DNA from: Gemmatimonadota bacterium
Lineage (GTDB): Bacteria > Gemmatimonadota > Gemmatimonadetes > Longimicrobiales > Gaopeijiaceae
DNA length: 48,000 bases
Direction: 5' to 3'
Assembly (NCBI GenBank): GCA_022822445.1
Contig: JAJEBR010000127.1
Location: forward strand, 1-48,000
Positions 23,505 through 31,771 of this stretch are shown one piece after another; positions within the stretch are counted from its first letter, which is position 1; each line of letters begins with the position of its first letter. The notes under the pieces are model-generated. The model was not told the origin of the DNA and searched no databases. It saw only the letters and a program-made list of their open reading frames with translations. The position numbers and the translations under genes are program-made.

Positions 23505-25100
23505 CTACGCCTTTCCCGGGTCCAGTTCCACCCGGGCCTCGCGCAGGGCGGAGCGCGTGAAGTCCGGTCCGTAGCGCATCAGGTATTGCAGCGGCGCCAG
23601 CATCCGGTCCTGGGGCTTGCCGGCGGGCCAGAGGTTCACGCTCGCCTTCATGATCTGGGCCCCGGCCGTCTCGCTGCGCCGCCTGACCGCGCGCACGATC
23701 TTCTTCTCCAGCGTCTCCAGCGCGGAAAGGCCCGCATTGCGCGCCCTGGTCACCGCGCCCCCCAGTCCGGGGTCGATCCCGGCAGCGATTCCCTCCAGAT
23801 CGGCCGCGACCGATTCCACGGATTCGCGCCAACGGCCGACCGCCCGGCCCGCTTCCGCGGGCACCTGGTCCCGGGCGAAGCGGCTCAGCAGAGCATCGCT
23901 GTCGCGAAGCTCGTCGACCTCCAGCCCGAACTTGTCCAGAACTCTCGCGACCCTGGTCTCGAGCGCCACCAGCGACGCGCGCGGAACCGCCACCGGCATG
24001 CCCGTACCGTGGCGCCCGAAGAGCCCGGCCAGCTGTCCGAAGTACGCGAGCTCGCCCGGCCCACCGACATAGGCCAGCGTCGGGAAGACGAAGCTCTCGA
24101 CAACCGGCCGCAGCAGCACGTTGGGAGATACCACGCCGGCACCATCCTCGATCAGGGACATCAGCCGGCGCTTCGAAAGCGTTCGCCCGGACCGCCGGCG
24201 CGTGAAGCCGCCGCCTGTCCGCTGCAGCCGGTCGCGCCCTTCCGCGAGATCGGTGCAGAGGTTGACCGCGCCGGGGATCATCGGCACCTGCAGCGTGTAC
24301 CCCAGACCGGTGAGCGCCTCGCAGGTCTCGGTGACGGCCTCCTCCGAGCCGGCCGGGTCTTCGGCCTCGGCGCGCAGGATGGGCCGGGACGCTTCCTTGA
24401 GCGCCGGATGGGCGGCGTCGATCAGTCCCACCGGTGTCCCCCGCAGCAGTTCGGCCATGAGCTCGGAAAACGCCGACGCCATCGTGGCCCAGGGATTGAA
24501 GGACTCGCGCACGAGGTCCGTATACCGGGTGTGGAAGTCGTTGCGTGGAAAGCACTGCTCCATCCGGTCGACGACCTCCAGCACGCCCTCCCCCAGCCGG
24601 ACCCGCCCCAGGGCACGCGGGACGGCGGCCGGATTGGGCCCGAGCGTCAGGTGATGAAGCCGGTTCGATCCGTCGATCACATGTGCGTGGTTGGCTTCGT
24701 CCCAGTCGTGGTCCTCGGACGCGATCCAGAAGAGCGGCATAACCGGACGGCCGAGGGCCGTGGCGAGGTCGCCCGCCAGCCTTACCGCCGTCAGCGCCTT
24801 GTAGAGGCTGTAGAGCGGCCCCCCGAGGAACCCCGGCTGCTGGCCGGTGGTGACGAAGTAGCCGTCCCGTTGGACCACCTCCCGCAGGGCATGCCGGGCT
24901 TGCTCGCCTACCGGCCGGACGATCGACCCGGCCACTTCGCGCACTCCCGAACCCGTGGTTCGGTCCAGCTCGTCGGCCTTGCGCCGGTACGTCGCGGTGG
25001 CGAACGGGGACCCGCGGTAGAAGGGAGCGGTCCGGGGAGCCCCGGCCAGGTAGTCCCGCACAAGCCGGGATCCGCCCGGCGGCATGCGGAGCAGCCGCAT
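23505..25100 (-). CDS. bshC: Bacillithiol biosynthesis cysteine ligase BshC
   Basis: A 531-aa enzyme that adds cysteine to glucosaminyl-malate in the last step of bacillithiol synthesis. Family features are FVTTGQQPGFLGGPLYSLYKALTA, VMPLFWIASEDHDWDEANH, TLSKRRLMSLIEDG, then VVSPNVLLRPVVESFVFPTLAYVGGPGELAYFGQL, and a C-terminal coiled coil region. The ATG at 25100 overlaps the methyltransferase stop (TGATG). BshA and BshB are not in the window. Presence implies bacillithiol as the low-molecular-weight thiol, known from Firmicutes, Bacteroidota and relatives, and consistent with Gemmatimonadota. Confidence 0.93.
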   Translation of the reverse strand: MRLLRMPPGGSRLVRDYLAGAPRTAPFYRGSPFATATYRRKADELDRTTGSGVREVAGSIVRPVGEQARHALREVVQRDGYFVTTGQQPGFLGGPLYSLYKALTAVRLAGDLATALGRPVMPLFWIASEDHDWDEANHAHVIDGSNRLHHLTLGPNPAAVPRALGRVRLGEGVLEVVDRMEQCFPRNDFHTRYTDLVRESFNPWATMASAFSELMAELLRGTPVGLIDAAHPALKEASRPILRAEAEDPAGSEEAVTETCEALTGLGYTLQVPMIPGAVNLCTDLAEGRDRLQRTGGGFTRRRSGRTLSKRRLMSLIEDGAGVVSPNVLLRPVVESFVFPTLAYVGGPGELAYFGQLAGLFGRHGTGMPVAVPRASLVALETRVARVLDKFGLEVDELRDSDALLSRFARDQVPAEAGRAVGRWRESVESVAADLEGIAAGIDPGLGGAVTRARNAGLSALETLEKKIVRAVRRRSETAGAQIMKASVNLWPAGKPQDRMLAPLQYLMRYGPDFTRSALREARVELDPGKA

Positions 25101-25852
25101 CAATCCGCTGCCTTGGCCAGGACGATGCAGCGCGGCGAGGTGCGCGAGAAGGGGGCGCGGTCGTATCCTCCGAAGCGCGGCCCCGGCACCAGACCCGCCT
25201 GCGCCAGGAGGGATTCCAGCTCCCCGGGCCCGTACAGGCGAACCCGCTCGACGAATTCCCGGCGGCGCGGACCGCCCTGTCCGCCTCCGACGATGATCCT
25301 CTTCTCCACGATCCTGCCCCCGTCCACCAGTCTCCGCTCCTGCACGACCTCGACTCCCGAGACCGTGCGGCGATCCTGCCGCTTCAGATTGGCCACCACC
25401 TGGTGCGCGTTCATGAAGTCCAGCAGGAAGGTGCCGCCCGGGACCAGGACCCGCCTCACCTCGCGCAGCACCTCCAGGTCTTCGCGCTCCCGGTCGAAGT
25501 AACCGAACGAGGTAAAGTACGACGTCACCACGTCGAAGGAACCGGCCCCGAACGGCAGGAGCCGCATGTCCGCGCGCACCAGACCGCCCGCCCCGGCAGC
25601 CTGCGTGGCAGCCTGCAGCATCCGCATGGACAGATCCAGCCCGGTGGCGCAGTACCCGATGGCCTCGAGCTCGACGATGTGCCTGCCCGCACCGCAACCC
25701 AGATCCAGCACCCGCGTGGCGGACCCTCTGCCGGTCGTCTGCCGCAGCAGCTCGACCGCCTGGCGGGCTTCGGCACGGTCCCGGTGCGGGTAGAGCGCCA
25801 GGTACTCTCCGCCGAACCAGTCCTGGAACCACGGTGTGCGGCCCTTCGTCAT
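25100..25852 (-). CDS. Class I SAM-dependent methyltransferase
   Basis: A 250-aa protein with a Rossmann methyltransferase fold. Motif I is RVLDLGCGAGRHIVELEAIG, motif II around TGLDLSMRML, the acidic region RADMRLLPFGAGSFDVVTSYF is motif IV, and LREVRRVLVPGGTFLLDFMN is the post-motif helix. The C-terminal 90 residues (from RRTVSGVEVVQERR) form a small beta region seen in several small-molecule methyltransferases. The substrate is not predictable. The gene overlaps rlmH upstream (ATGA) and bshC downstream, so a link to thiol metabolism is conceivable but unproven. Confidence 0.85.
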   Translation of the reverse strand: MTKGRTPWFQDWFGGEYLALYPHRDRAEARQAVELLRQTTGRGSATRVLDLGCGAGRHIVELEAIGYCATGLDLSMRMLQAATQAAGAGGLVRADMRLLPFGAGSFDVVTSYFTSFGYFDREREDLEVLREVRRVLVPGGTFLLDFMNAHQVVANLKRQDRRTVSGVEVVQERRLVDGGRIVEKRIIVGGGQGGPRRREFVERVRLYGPGELESLLAQAGLVPGPRFGGYDRAPFSRTSPRCIVLAKAAD

Positions 25853-26313
25853 TCGGCTCCCTTGTGATAGGGTTCGTTTCTCAGGATCGTGCCCGCTCGG
25901 TACAGCTGTTCGGCCAGCACCAGCCGGGCAAGGTCGTGAGGAAGCGTGAATGGGGAAAGGGACACCGCAAGGTCACACTCTTCCCGTAGCGGCGCTTCGA
26001 GTCCGAACGCTCCCCCGATCAGGAAGTGGACACCCCGCGCGGGCCCCCAGGTCTGCCGCTCCAGCCAACGCGCCATGGCGACCGAGGAGAACGAACGGCC
26101 CGCGCGCGTGAGAGCCACGACGGCGTGGTCCGGCTTCAGGCGGGCGCGGATGAGGCCGGCCTCGCGGACGAGCACCTCCCGTGCCTCCCGTCCGCGCGCC
26201 TGCGGAACCTCCGTCACCTCCAGGCGCCAGTATCGCTTCGCCCGCTCCTCGTAGTCCCGGATCGGGGCCGCCAGCGCGCCGGGCTTCCCGACGGCCACTA
26301 CCGAGATGCGCAT
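25849..26313 (-). CDS. rlmH: 23S rRNA (pseudouridine1915-N3)-methyltransferase RlmH
   Basis: A 154-aa SPOUT-fold methyltransferase that modifies helix 69 of 23S rRNA. Length is exactly that of the family. The knotted C-terminal half is clear: VHFLIGGAFGLEAPLREECD, then SLSPFTLPHDLARLVLAEQL, and the typical ending YRAGTILRNEPYHKG. It overlaps lpxK by 16 bp and the methyltransferase gene by 4 bp. Confidence 0.95.
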   Translation of the reverse strand: MRISVVAVGKPGALAAPIRDYEERAKRYWRLEVTEVPQARGREAREVLVREAGLIRARLKPDHAVVALTRAGRSFSSVAMARWLERQTWGPARGVHFLIGGAFGLEAPLREECDLAVSLSPFTLPHDLARLVLAEQLYRAGTILRNEPYHKGAE

Positions 26314-27317
26314 CCGCCCACCTGGGCCAGGGCACTGCGCAGCGGCTCCTCCGGATCACCGGCGACCCGGAAGCCGACGACCAGGCAATGAGGCCGCAAT
26401 TCGGGGAAGGCCGCCAGTTTGACCGCGTCCTTCGCCGTGCACACCAGGGGCCGGCCGCCGCGCTGCCGGAGGAGGGCGGCGACGTCCCGGGCCGTGTAGA
26501 CGTGATGATCGGCGAATGCCGCAAGGTCGGCCCGAACGCCCGGCAGCAGCGCCTCCAGGCCGGCGACGAAGGCCCGCGGCCGCGCGATCGAACAGACGGC
26601 CAGCACATCGCCGGACGGTGCCTCGGCGGGAGCCCCCTGCAGATCACGCCACCCGCCCATGCTCAGCTCGGCGACCTGCCCCGGCACTCCCGGCGCGGCG
26701 TGCGCCAGCCGCTCCCGCCACGCCTTCACCCGTTCCCTCGGCGCCGTCCTCCGGGTGACCAGCACGTGCGTCGCCCGTCCGGCGGAGGCGAGCGGCTCCC
26801 GGTAGCGTCCCCGGGGGAGCATCCGCACCGGCCAGGGATCCTCGGCCGCCACCAGGAGGATATCCAGGTCCCTGTGCAGCCTGCGGTGCTGGAATCCGTC
26901 ATCCAGGAGCGCCAGCCGATGCCCGCGCGCCCGGGCAGCGGCCACCAGCGCAACGCGGTCCCTCCCGACGAAGACCGCACCCTCGCCGAACCAGCGCCGG
27001 TACAGCGACACCTCGTCGGCGCCGTAGCCGCGCACGACGACGGCCACTCTCACCCCCGCCTCCCGAAACCACTCGCCCAGCCAACGCACCACGGGGGTCT
27101 TCCCCGTTCCTCCGACCGTCAGGTTGCCGATCGACACCACCGGGAGCGGCGCCGGTGCGGGCGGACTCCGGTCGTATCTGGCGTTTCTCGCGGCAACGGC
27201 GACGCGGAAGGGTAGCTCGGCCGGAGCCAGCAGCGCCCGGATCGTCCTCCCGGCAACCCCCGCATCGTCGGAATCCCAGAAGTCGCTGAGCCGCCGCCGC
27301 ATCCTCCCCGAAGTCAT
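26298..27317 (-). CDS. lpxK: Tetraacyldisaccharide 4'-kinase LpxK
   Basis: A 339-aa inner-membrane kinase that phosphorylates the 4' position of lipid A disaccharide. The Walker A region VVSIGNLTVGGTGKTPVVRWL and the following EVSLYRRWF and LALLDDGFQHRRLHRDLDILL (DGFQH motif) are diagnostic, as are VLVTRR and VCTAKDAVKL. The N-terminal region before the P-loop is amphipathic (RTIRALLAPAELPFRVAVAA). The ATG at 27317 overlaps the lpxB stop by 4 nt. Confidence 0.95.
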   Translation of the reverse strand: MTSGRMRRRLSDFWDSDDAGVAGRTIRALLAPAELPFRVAVAARNARYDRSPPAPAPLPVVSIGNLTVGGTGKTPVVRWLGEWFREAGVRVAVVVRGYGADEVSLYRRWFGEGAVFVGRDRVALVAAARARGHRLALLDDGFQHRRLHRDLDILLVAAEDPWPVRMLPRGRYREPLASAGRATHVLVTRRTAPRERVKAWRERLAHAAPGVPGQVAELSMGGWRDLQGAPAEAPSGDVLAVCSIARPRAFVAGLEALLPGVRADLAAFADHHVYTARDVAALLRQRGGRPLVCTAKDAVKLAAFPELRPHCLVVGFRVAGDPEEPLRSALAQVGGCASR

Positions 27318-28456
27318 GTTGGCGCTGCGCCGGTACCGGGCTCGATGAGCGCCTGCATGAGATCCACCACTCTGGCTGCCGCCCCGGGCGCGCCGAGTGC
27401 CGAACGCACATCCGCCAGGCCACGGAGGACAGCCCGGCGTTCGGGAGAGGACCCGTCCAGAAGCGGCTCAAGCGCGTCCGCCAGCGCATCCGGGCCGGCC
27501 TCTCCCTGAATGAACTCGGGCACCACCCGCCTCCCTGCCACCAGGTTGGCGAGCGCGATGTGGGGGACCCGCACCAGGCGCCTCGCCAGAAGGTGCGTGA
27601 GGGGATGGGTGACGTAGGCCACCGCGAAGGGCAGGCCCGCCAGCGCCGCCTCCAGGGTGTTGGTTCCGGACTTGACCAGTGCCGCGGTCGCGAAGCTCCG
27701 CAGTCCGGCCGGATCGGTCGTGGCCGGAAAGGGGAACGCGCGGTAGGCCGAGTCCGGAAGAAACGGCACCCGGCTCACGACGACCTGCAGGTCGGGGATG
27801 CGCCGCCGGAGTTCCAGCGCCGCTCCGGTGAAGGGTCTCGCGTGTCGCTGCAGCTCCTGGAGGCGGGAACCCGGAAAGAGGGCCAGCACAGGACGCGACC
27901 GGTCGATGCCGAGAGCCCCTGCGAGTGCGACCGGATCAGTCCCTGACGCCTCCTCGAGCAGAGGGTGGCCAACGAACTCGGCGCACCCGCCGTGCGCCTC
28001 GTATAGGGGCGCCTCGAAGGGCAGAATCACGGCGATACGGTCCGCAATGCGGGCCAGCCGCTTTGCGCGCCCCGCCCTCCACGCCCATACCTGCGGGCCG
28101 ATGTAGTAGAGGACGGGAATCCCGGACCGGGCCGCATGTGCGGCGATTCGCAGATTGAAGCCGGGAAAGTCGATCGGCAGGACGAGGTCGATCCTCCGGT
28201 CCACCAGAATCGTCTTCACACGTCGTTCCAGCCGCCGGTAGAACGGAAGCCGCCCCACCACTTCCGCGAAGCCCATCGCGGACAGCTCGTCCAGTCCCTC
28301 CAGTATGTCGACACCCTCCCGCGCCATCCTCTCCCCTCCCAGCCCCACGATCTCGGCATCCGGCCACCGCCGCCGGATTTCGCGCGCCACTCGCGACCCG
28401 TGCGCATCCCCCGAAGCCTCTCCGGCAAGCATCATGACCCTGACGCGGCGACGCAT
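27314..28456 (-). CDS. lpxB: Lipid A disaccharide synthase LpxB
   Basis: A 380-aa glycosyltransferase (GT19) that joins UDP-diacylglucosamine and lipid X. Landmarks are MLAGEASGDAHGSRVAREI, VDILEGLDELSAMGFAEV, IDFPGFNLRIAAHA, YYIGPQVWAWRAGRAKRLA, FVGHPLLEE, LALFPGSRLQEL and KSGTNTLEAALAG. The ATG at 28456 is chosen because family similarity begins two residues later; upstream codons to 28570 are not protein-like. It is preceded by the 44-aa membrane peptide gene (17 bp away). Confidence 0.95.
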   Translation of the reverse strand: MRRRVRVMMLAGEASGDAHGSRVAREIRRRWPDAEIVGLGGERMAREGVDILEGLDELSAMGFAEVVGRLPFYRRLERRVKTILVDRRIDLVLPIDFPGFNLRIAAHAARSGIPVLYYIGPQVWAWRAGRAKRLARIADRIAVILPFEAPLYEAHGGCAEFVGHPLLEEASGTDPVALAGALGIDRSRPVLALFPGSRLQELQRHARPFTGAALELRRRIPDLQVVVSRVPFLPDSAYRAFPFPATTDPAGLRSFATAALVKSGTNTLEAALAGLPFAVAYVTHPLTHLLARRLVRVPHIALANLVAGRRVVPEFIQGEAGPDALADALEPLLDGSSPERRAVLRGLADVRSALGAPGAAARVVDLMQALIEPGTGAAPT

Positions 28457-28473
28457 CGCCGAAGCCACCCTGG

Positions 28474-28608
28474 TCAGAAGGTCCGCCCGAGATACCAGAT
28501 GATGGCGATGACGACAGCGAGCAGCACCAGAAGCGTTCCAGGGGGCCGCCCCTTCTTCGCGTCGATCCACTCGCGCTTACGCTGACGCCGCACGCGTATA
28601 AGCGACAT
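28474..28608 (-). CDS. 44-aa single-pass membrane peptide
   Basis: A tiny gene whose 44-aa product begins MSLIRVRRQRKREWIDAKKG and ends in one hydrophobic helix (TLLVLLAVVIAIIWYLG). The basic N-terminus predicts an N-in membrane anchor. Its 5' end overlaps the 3' end of the oxidoreductase gene by 32 bp in another frame, and it stops 17 bp before lpxB, exactly filling the space between them. Compact placement in an operon and clean composition support a real gene. Function is unknown; a link to LpxB or lipid A export is only positional. Confidence 0.6.
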   Translation of the reverse strand: MSLIRVRRQRKREWIDAKKGRPPGTLLVLLAVVIAIIWYLGRTF

Positions 28609-29638
28609 GATCCTCGATCTGTTGTTCGATGGCCAGTGCGAGCTCCAGTGCCCTGCGTCCATCCTCGCCCGTAACCGGAGGCGGCGCCAGACCCGCAATG
28701 GCATCTCGGAACGCGGCCAGCTCCGCGGCCAGCGGCTCGGTGCGGTCACCCCGGATCCTGATCCGGTCCACGACCGACGCGAGCCCCGCAAGCGCCGGCA
28801 CACCTTCGGGAAGCGGCACCCCGTCGAGCACCGAAACGCCCTCCTTGAGCCGGTAGAACTCCCCATTCCCCGCCGCCAGGTCGAGCGACAGATAGCCGGA
28901 GCTCTGCCACACGCGCAGCTTCCTGACCTTCGAAAGCGAGACACGGCTCGCAGTCAGGTTGGCGACCACCCCGCCTTCGAAGGTCACCCGCGCGTTGGCG
29001 ATGTCCACGTGCCGCGACAGCACGGGGACCCCGGCGGCTGCCAGGTCGGTCACCGGCCGGCCCACCAGGCTGCAGAGCAGGTCCACGTCGTGGATCATCA
29101 GGTCCAGCACGACCGCCACGTCCAGCGACCGGGGAGCAAAGGGCGCGAGCCGGTGCGACTCCACGAAGAGGGGACGATCGAGGTACGGCTGCGCGGCCAC
29201 CAGCGCCGGATTGAACCGCTCCACGTGCCCCACCTGCACGACCACGCCCCGAGCCCGCGCCTCCTCCAGGATCCGGTCGGCGCTCTCCATGTCGGGGGCC
29301 AGCGGCTTCTCGACGAAGACGTGCGCCCCGGCGCGCATCGCCGCTACCGCGACCTCTTCGTGTACCGTCGTGGGAACCGCAACCACCACCCCATCACTGA
29401 CTTCGAGCAGCGCTTCCAGAGAGGACATGACCGGCACTCGCACCCGCTTTGCCACCGCGTCGGCGCGGGCCCGGTCCACATCATATACACCGGAACAGGT
29501 CGCATCCGGGAGTGCCCGCGCCACACGCGCATGGTGCCGCCCGAGCGCTCCGACGCCAACCACGCCGATCCTCGGCCCGGGGGCGGCGCGCACCGGCTCA
29601 GGAGGTGATGCCGCGCTCGCTGTTCCGGATGAAGTCAA
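28577..29638 (-). CDS. Gfo/Idh/MocA-family oxidoreductase, GnnA-like
   Basis: A 353-aa NAD(P)-dependent sugar oxidoreductase. The nucleotide fold shows RIGVVGVGALGRHHARVARA; the catalytic EKPLA motif follows in GAHVFVEKPLAPDMESAD, then VQVGHVERFNPAL and VLDLMIHDVDLLCSLVG. It begins 41 bp inside the lpxA gene's end and precedes lpxB. In Acidithiobacillus and Leptospira, GnnA oxidises UDP-GlcNAc at C3 so that GnnB can install an amino group for amide-linked lipid A acylation. No GnnB aminotransferase is visible here, so the GnnA role is an inference from position and family. Confidence 0.85.
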   Translation of the reverse strand: MTSSGTASAASPPEPVRAAPGPRIGVVGVGALGRHHARVARALPDATCSGVYDVDRARADAVAKRVRVPVMSSLEALLEVSDGVVVAVPTTVHEEVAVAAMRAGAHVFVEKPLAPDMESADRILEEARARGVVVQVGHVERFNPALVAAQPYLDRPLFVESHRLAPFAPRSLDVAVVLDLMIHDVDLLCSLVGRPVTDLAAAGVPVLSRHVDIANARVTFEGGVVANLTASRVSLSKVRKLRVWQSSGYLSLDLAAGNGEFYRLKEGVSVLDGVPLPEGVPALAGLASVVDRIRIRGDRTEPLAAELAAFRDAIAGLAPPPVTGEDGRRALELALAIEQQIEDHVAYTRAASA

Positions 29639-30404
29639 GGAAGTAGCCCACTTCGGGTTGCAACAACTCCGGATCGGCCTCCACCCGGTCGATTGCCTTC
29701 GAGAGGTTCAGCTCCGACTGGAAGAGCAGCCGGTAGGCCCGTTTCAGGGCGCGGCGCACCTCCGGCGAGAATCCCCTGCGCTCCATCCCCACCGTGTTGA
29801 GTCCGTAGAGCTTGGGCGTGGGATTGCCGGACGCCCGGCAGAACGGCGGCACATCCTGCGAGATCCTCGAGGCACCGCCGACGAACGCGTGCGCCCCGAT
29901 CCGGACGAACTGATGAATCCCCGTCAGACCGCTGATGACGGCCCAGTCCTCGATCGTGACGTGACCGCCCATGTTGGTGGCGTTGGATACGATGACATGG
30001 TTGCCGAGTTCGCAGTCGTGTGCGATGTGGCTGTAGGCCATGAGGAAGCAGTCCGAGCCGATCAGTGTCCGCCCGGACGCCGCCGTCCCGCGGTTCAGCG
30101 TGGCGAACTCGCGGATGACCGTGCGGTCCCCGATGTGAAGGAATGTCTGCTGACCCTCGTATTTCAGATCCTGAGGGTCCGTTCCCAACACTGCTCCATG
30201 GGCAAGGCGGCAGTCACTTCCGATCGTCGTGTCCTTCTCGATGAACACCCTGGGCCCCACGCGCGTGTTGGCCCCGAGCCTGACGCCGCAACCGACGATC
30301 GCATGGGGCTCGATCACCACCCCGTGGTCCAGCTCGGCCGACGGGTGCACGATGGCGGTCTCGTGAATCACGACCGGGGAGACGATGTCGGCGGCGCCCT
30401 TCAT
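29598..30404 (-). CDS. lpxA: UDP-N-acetylglucosamine acyltransferase LpxA
   Basis: A 268-aa left-handed beta-helix acyltransferase that starts lipid A synthesis. Hexapeptide repeats run through residues about 10-190. The catalytic His sits in FLMAYSHIAHDCELGNHVI, followed by GGHVTIEDWAVISGLTGIHQ and SGNPTPKLYGLNTVGMERRG; the helical C-terminal domain is complete. The ATG at 30404 overlaps the lpxC-fabZ stop by 4 nt (ATGA); the frame is open upstream but reads the FabZ part antisense to its real frame. Whether it prefers O- or N-linked acceptors cannot be read here. Confidence 0.95.
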   Translation of the reverse strand: MKGAADIVSPVVIHETAIVHPSAELDHGVVIEPHAIVGCGVRLGANTRVGPRVFIEKDTTIGSDCRLAHGAVLGTDPQDLKYEGQQTFLHIGDRTVIREFATLNRGTAASGRTLIGSDCFLMAYSHIAHDCELGNHVIVSNATNMGGHVTIEDWAVISGLTGIHQFVRIGAHAFVGGASRISQDVPPFCRASGNPTPKLYGLNTVGMERRGFSPEVRRALKRAYRLLFQSELNLSKAIDRVEADPELLQPEVGYFLDFIRNSERGITS

Positions 30405-31687
30405 TTGTCGACGATCCTTGCGGTCATCTCGGCTTCGGCCACCACCTTTCCGTCCACCCTGCCCCTCCCCCTCATCTTGCACGCACTCCGCCGAATGTTG
30501 ACCACCTCCATCTCGAAGAGGATCTGGTCGCCGGGAGTCACCGGGCGCCTCCACTTCACGTTGTTCAGCGACATGAAGTAGACGACCTTCCTGTCCGGAT
30601 CCGCCACGGAGTCCATCAGCAGAAGCCCCCCGACCTGGGCCATCGCCTCGATCACCAGCACTCCCGGCATGACGGGGTGTCCGGGAAAGTGGCCCCGGAA
30701 AAAGGGCTCGTTGATCGTCACGTTCTTGAGCCCCACGATGCGCTTGAGCGGCTCGAACTCCACGACCCGGTCGACCAGCAGCATCGGGTAGCGGTGGGGC
30801 AGGCAGTCCATGATGCGCCTCACATCGATGATGCTCCGGCGCTGCTCCTTCTCGTGCCACTCCCGGATATCCCGCGCCAGCGCCACGTTGCCCCGGTGGC
30901 TGGGGCGTTCGGCAACGACGTGGCCGCGCAGCCTGCCGCCCAGGAGCGCGAGATCACCGACCATGTCCCCGACCTTGTGCCGGAGGAATTCGTCGGGGTA
31001 GCGAAGCCGGTCGTTCATCACGCTCTCCTCGTCCAGCACGACCGTGTTGTCGAGCGAAGCTCCGTTGGCGAACCCGCGCTCTCGCAGAATCGGAGCCTCC
31101 TCCCTGAAGCCGAAGGTGCGGGCGCTGGCGATCTGCTCGCGGAAGCTCCCGCCGTCGAGCCGGAAGTCCCCGTACTGGCGGCCGATCGCCGAGTGGTCGA
31201 AATCGATCGTGGCCGAGATCCGCAGACCGTCGTGGGGGAGCGCCGTGTAGGAGGACTGGCAGCCACCCCGCGAAGTGATCGTTTCGCGCACCACGATCAC
31301 GGTCGCAGGGGACGACTGGCGGGTTCGGCCGACCGTGTGCAGCGCATCGAGCCAGGGGGTGAAGCTCCCGTCCAGAATGGGCACCTCCGGCCCGTTCGCC
31401 TCCAGCACGACGTTGTCCACCTCGCAGGCCGACAGGGCGGCAAGCACATGCTCGACGGTCGCGACGTGGGCGTCCTCCACGCCGAGACTCGTGCCGAGCT
31501 CCGTGCCGGTCACGTGATCCAGGGTCGCCGGCACGGTCGGCGCGCCGGGCAGATCGGTCCGCTTGAAGGTGATCCCCGACCCCTCGGGCGCCGGCCTGGC
31601 CCTGAGCCCGACGGCCTCGCCGCTGTGGATGCCGATCCCCGCCAACTCGAACTCGCCGGCGATGGTGTGCTGGTAGTCGTTTTCCAT
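30401..31687 (-). CDS. lpxC/fabZ: Bifunctional LpxC deacetylase / FabZ dehydratase fusion
   Basis: A 428-aa fusion. Residues 1 to about 275 are LpxC, the zinc deacetylase committing UDP-3-acyl-GlcNAc to lipid A. The zinc ligands are seen in [11 protein letters not shown] (His) and [19 protein letters not shown] (His, Asp), and [14 protein letters not shown] carries the catalytic His. From about residue 285 FabZ begins: [17 protein letters not shown], then [20 protein letters not shown] with its catalytic His and Glu. FabZ dehydrates hydroxyacyl-ACP, the same substrate pool used by LpxA and LpxD. This fusion is known from Bacteroidota, Chlorobi and relatives. The ATG is at 31687, 84 bp after lpxD. 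Confidence 0.96.
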   Translation of the reverse strand: MENDYQHTIAGEFELAGIGIHSGEAVGLRARPAPEGSGITFKRTDLPGAPTVPATLDHVTGTELGTSLGVEDAHVATVEHVLAALSACEVDNVVLEANGPEVPILDGSFTPWLDALHTVGRTRQSSPATVIVVRETITSRGGCQSSYTALPHDGLRISATIDFDHSAIGRQYGDFRLDGGSFREQIASARTFGFREEAPILRERGFANGASLDNTVVLDEESVMNDRLRYPDEFLRHKVGDMVGDLALLGGRLRGHVVAERPSHRGNVALARDIREWHEKEQRRSIIDVRRIMDCLPHRYPMLLVDRVVEFEPLKRIVGLKNVTINEPFFRGHFPGHPVMPGVLVIEAMAQVGGLLLMDSVADPDRKVVYFMSLNNVKWRRPVTPGDQILFEMEVVNIRRSACKMRGRGRVDGKVVAEAEMTARIVDK

Positions 31688-31771
31688 TCCAGGGGGGCGG
31701 TGAACGGTTGTTTGGTCAGTGTAATGTAACCCAACGATGCGGGACCGTTGCGATTCCGTACCGGATTCGCT

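Noticed and set aside
21672-25502. 1276-codon open frame on + across murJ, bshC and the methyltransferase gene
   Set aside because: Composition is His/Arg/Gln-rich typical of antisense frames in high-GC DNA, and the minus strand carries well-supported genes throughout.
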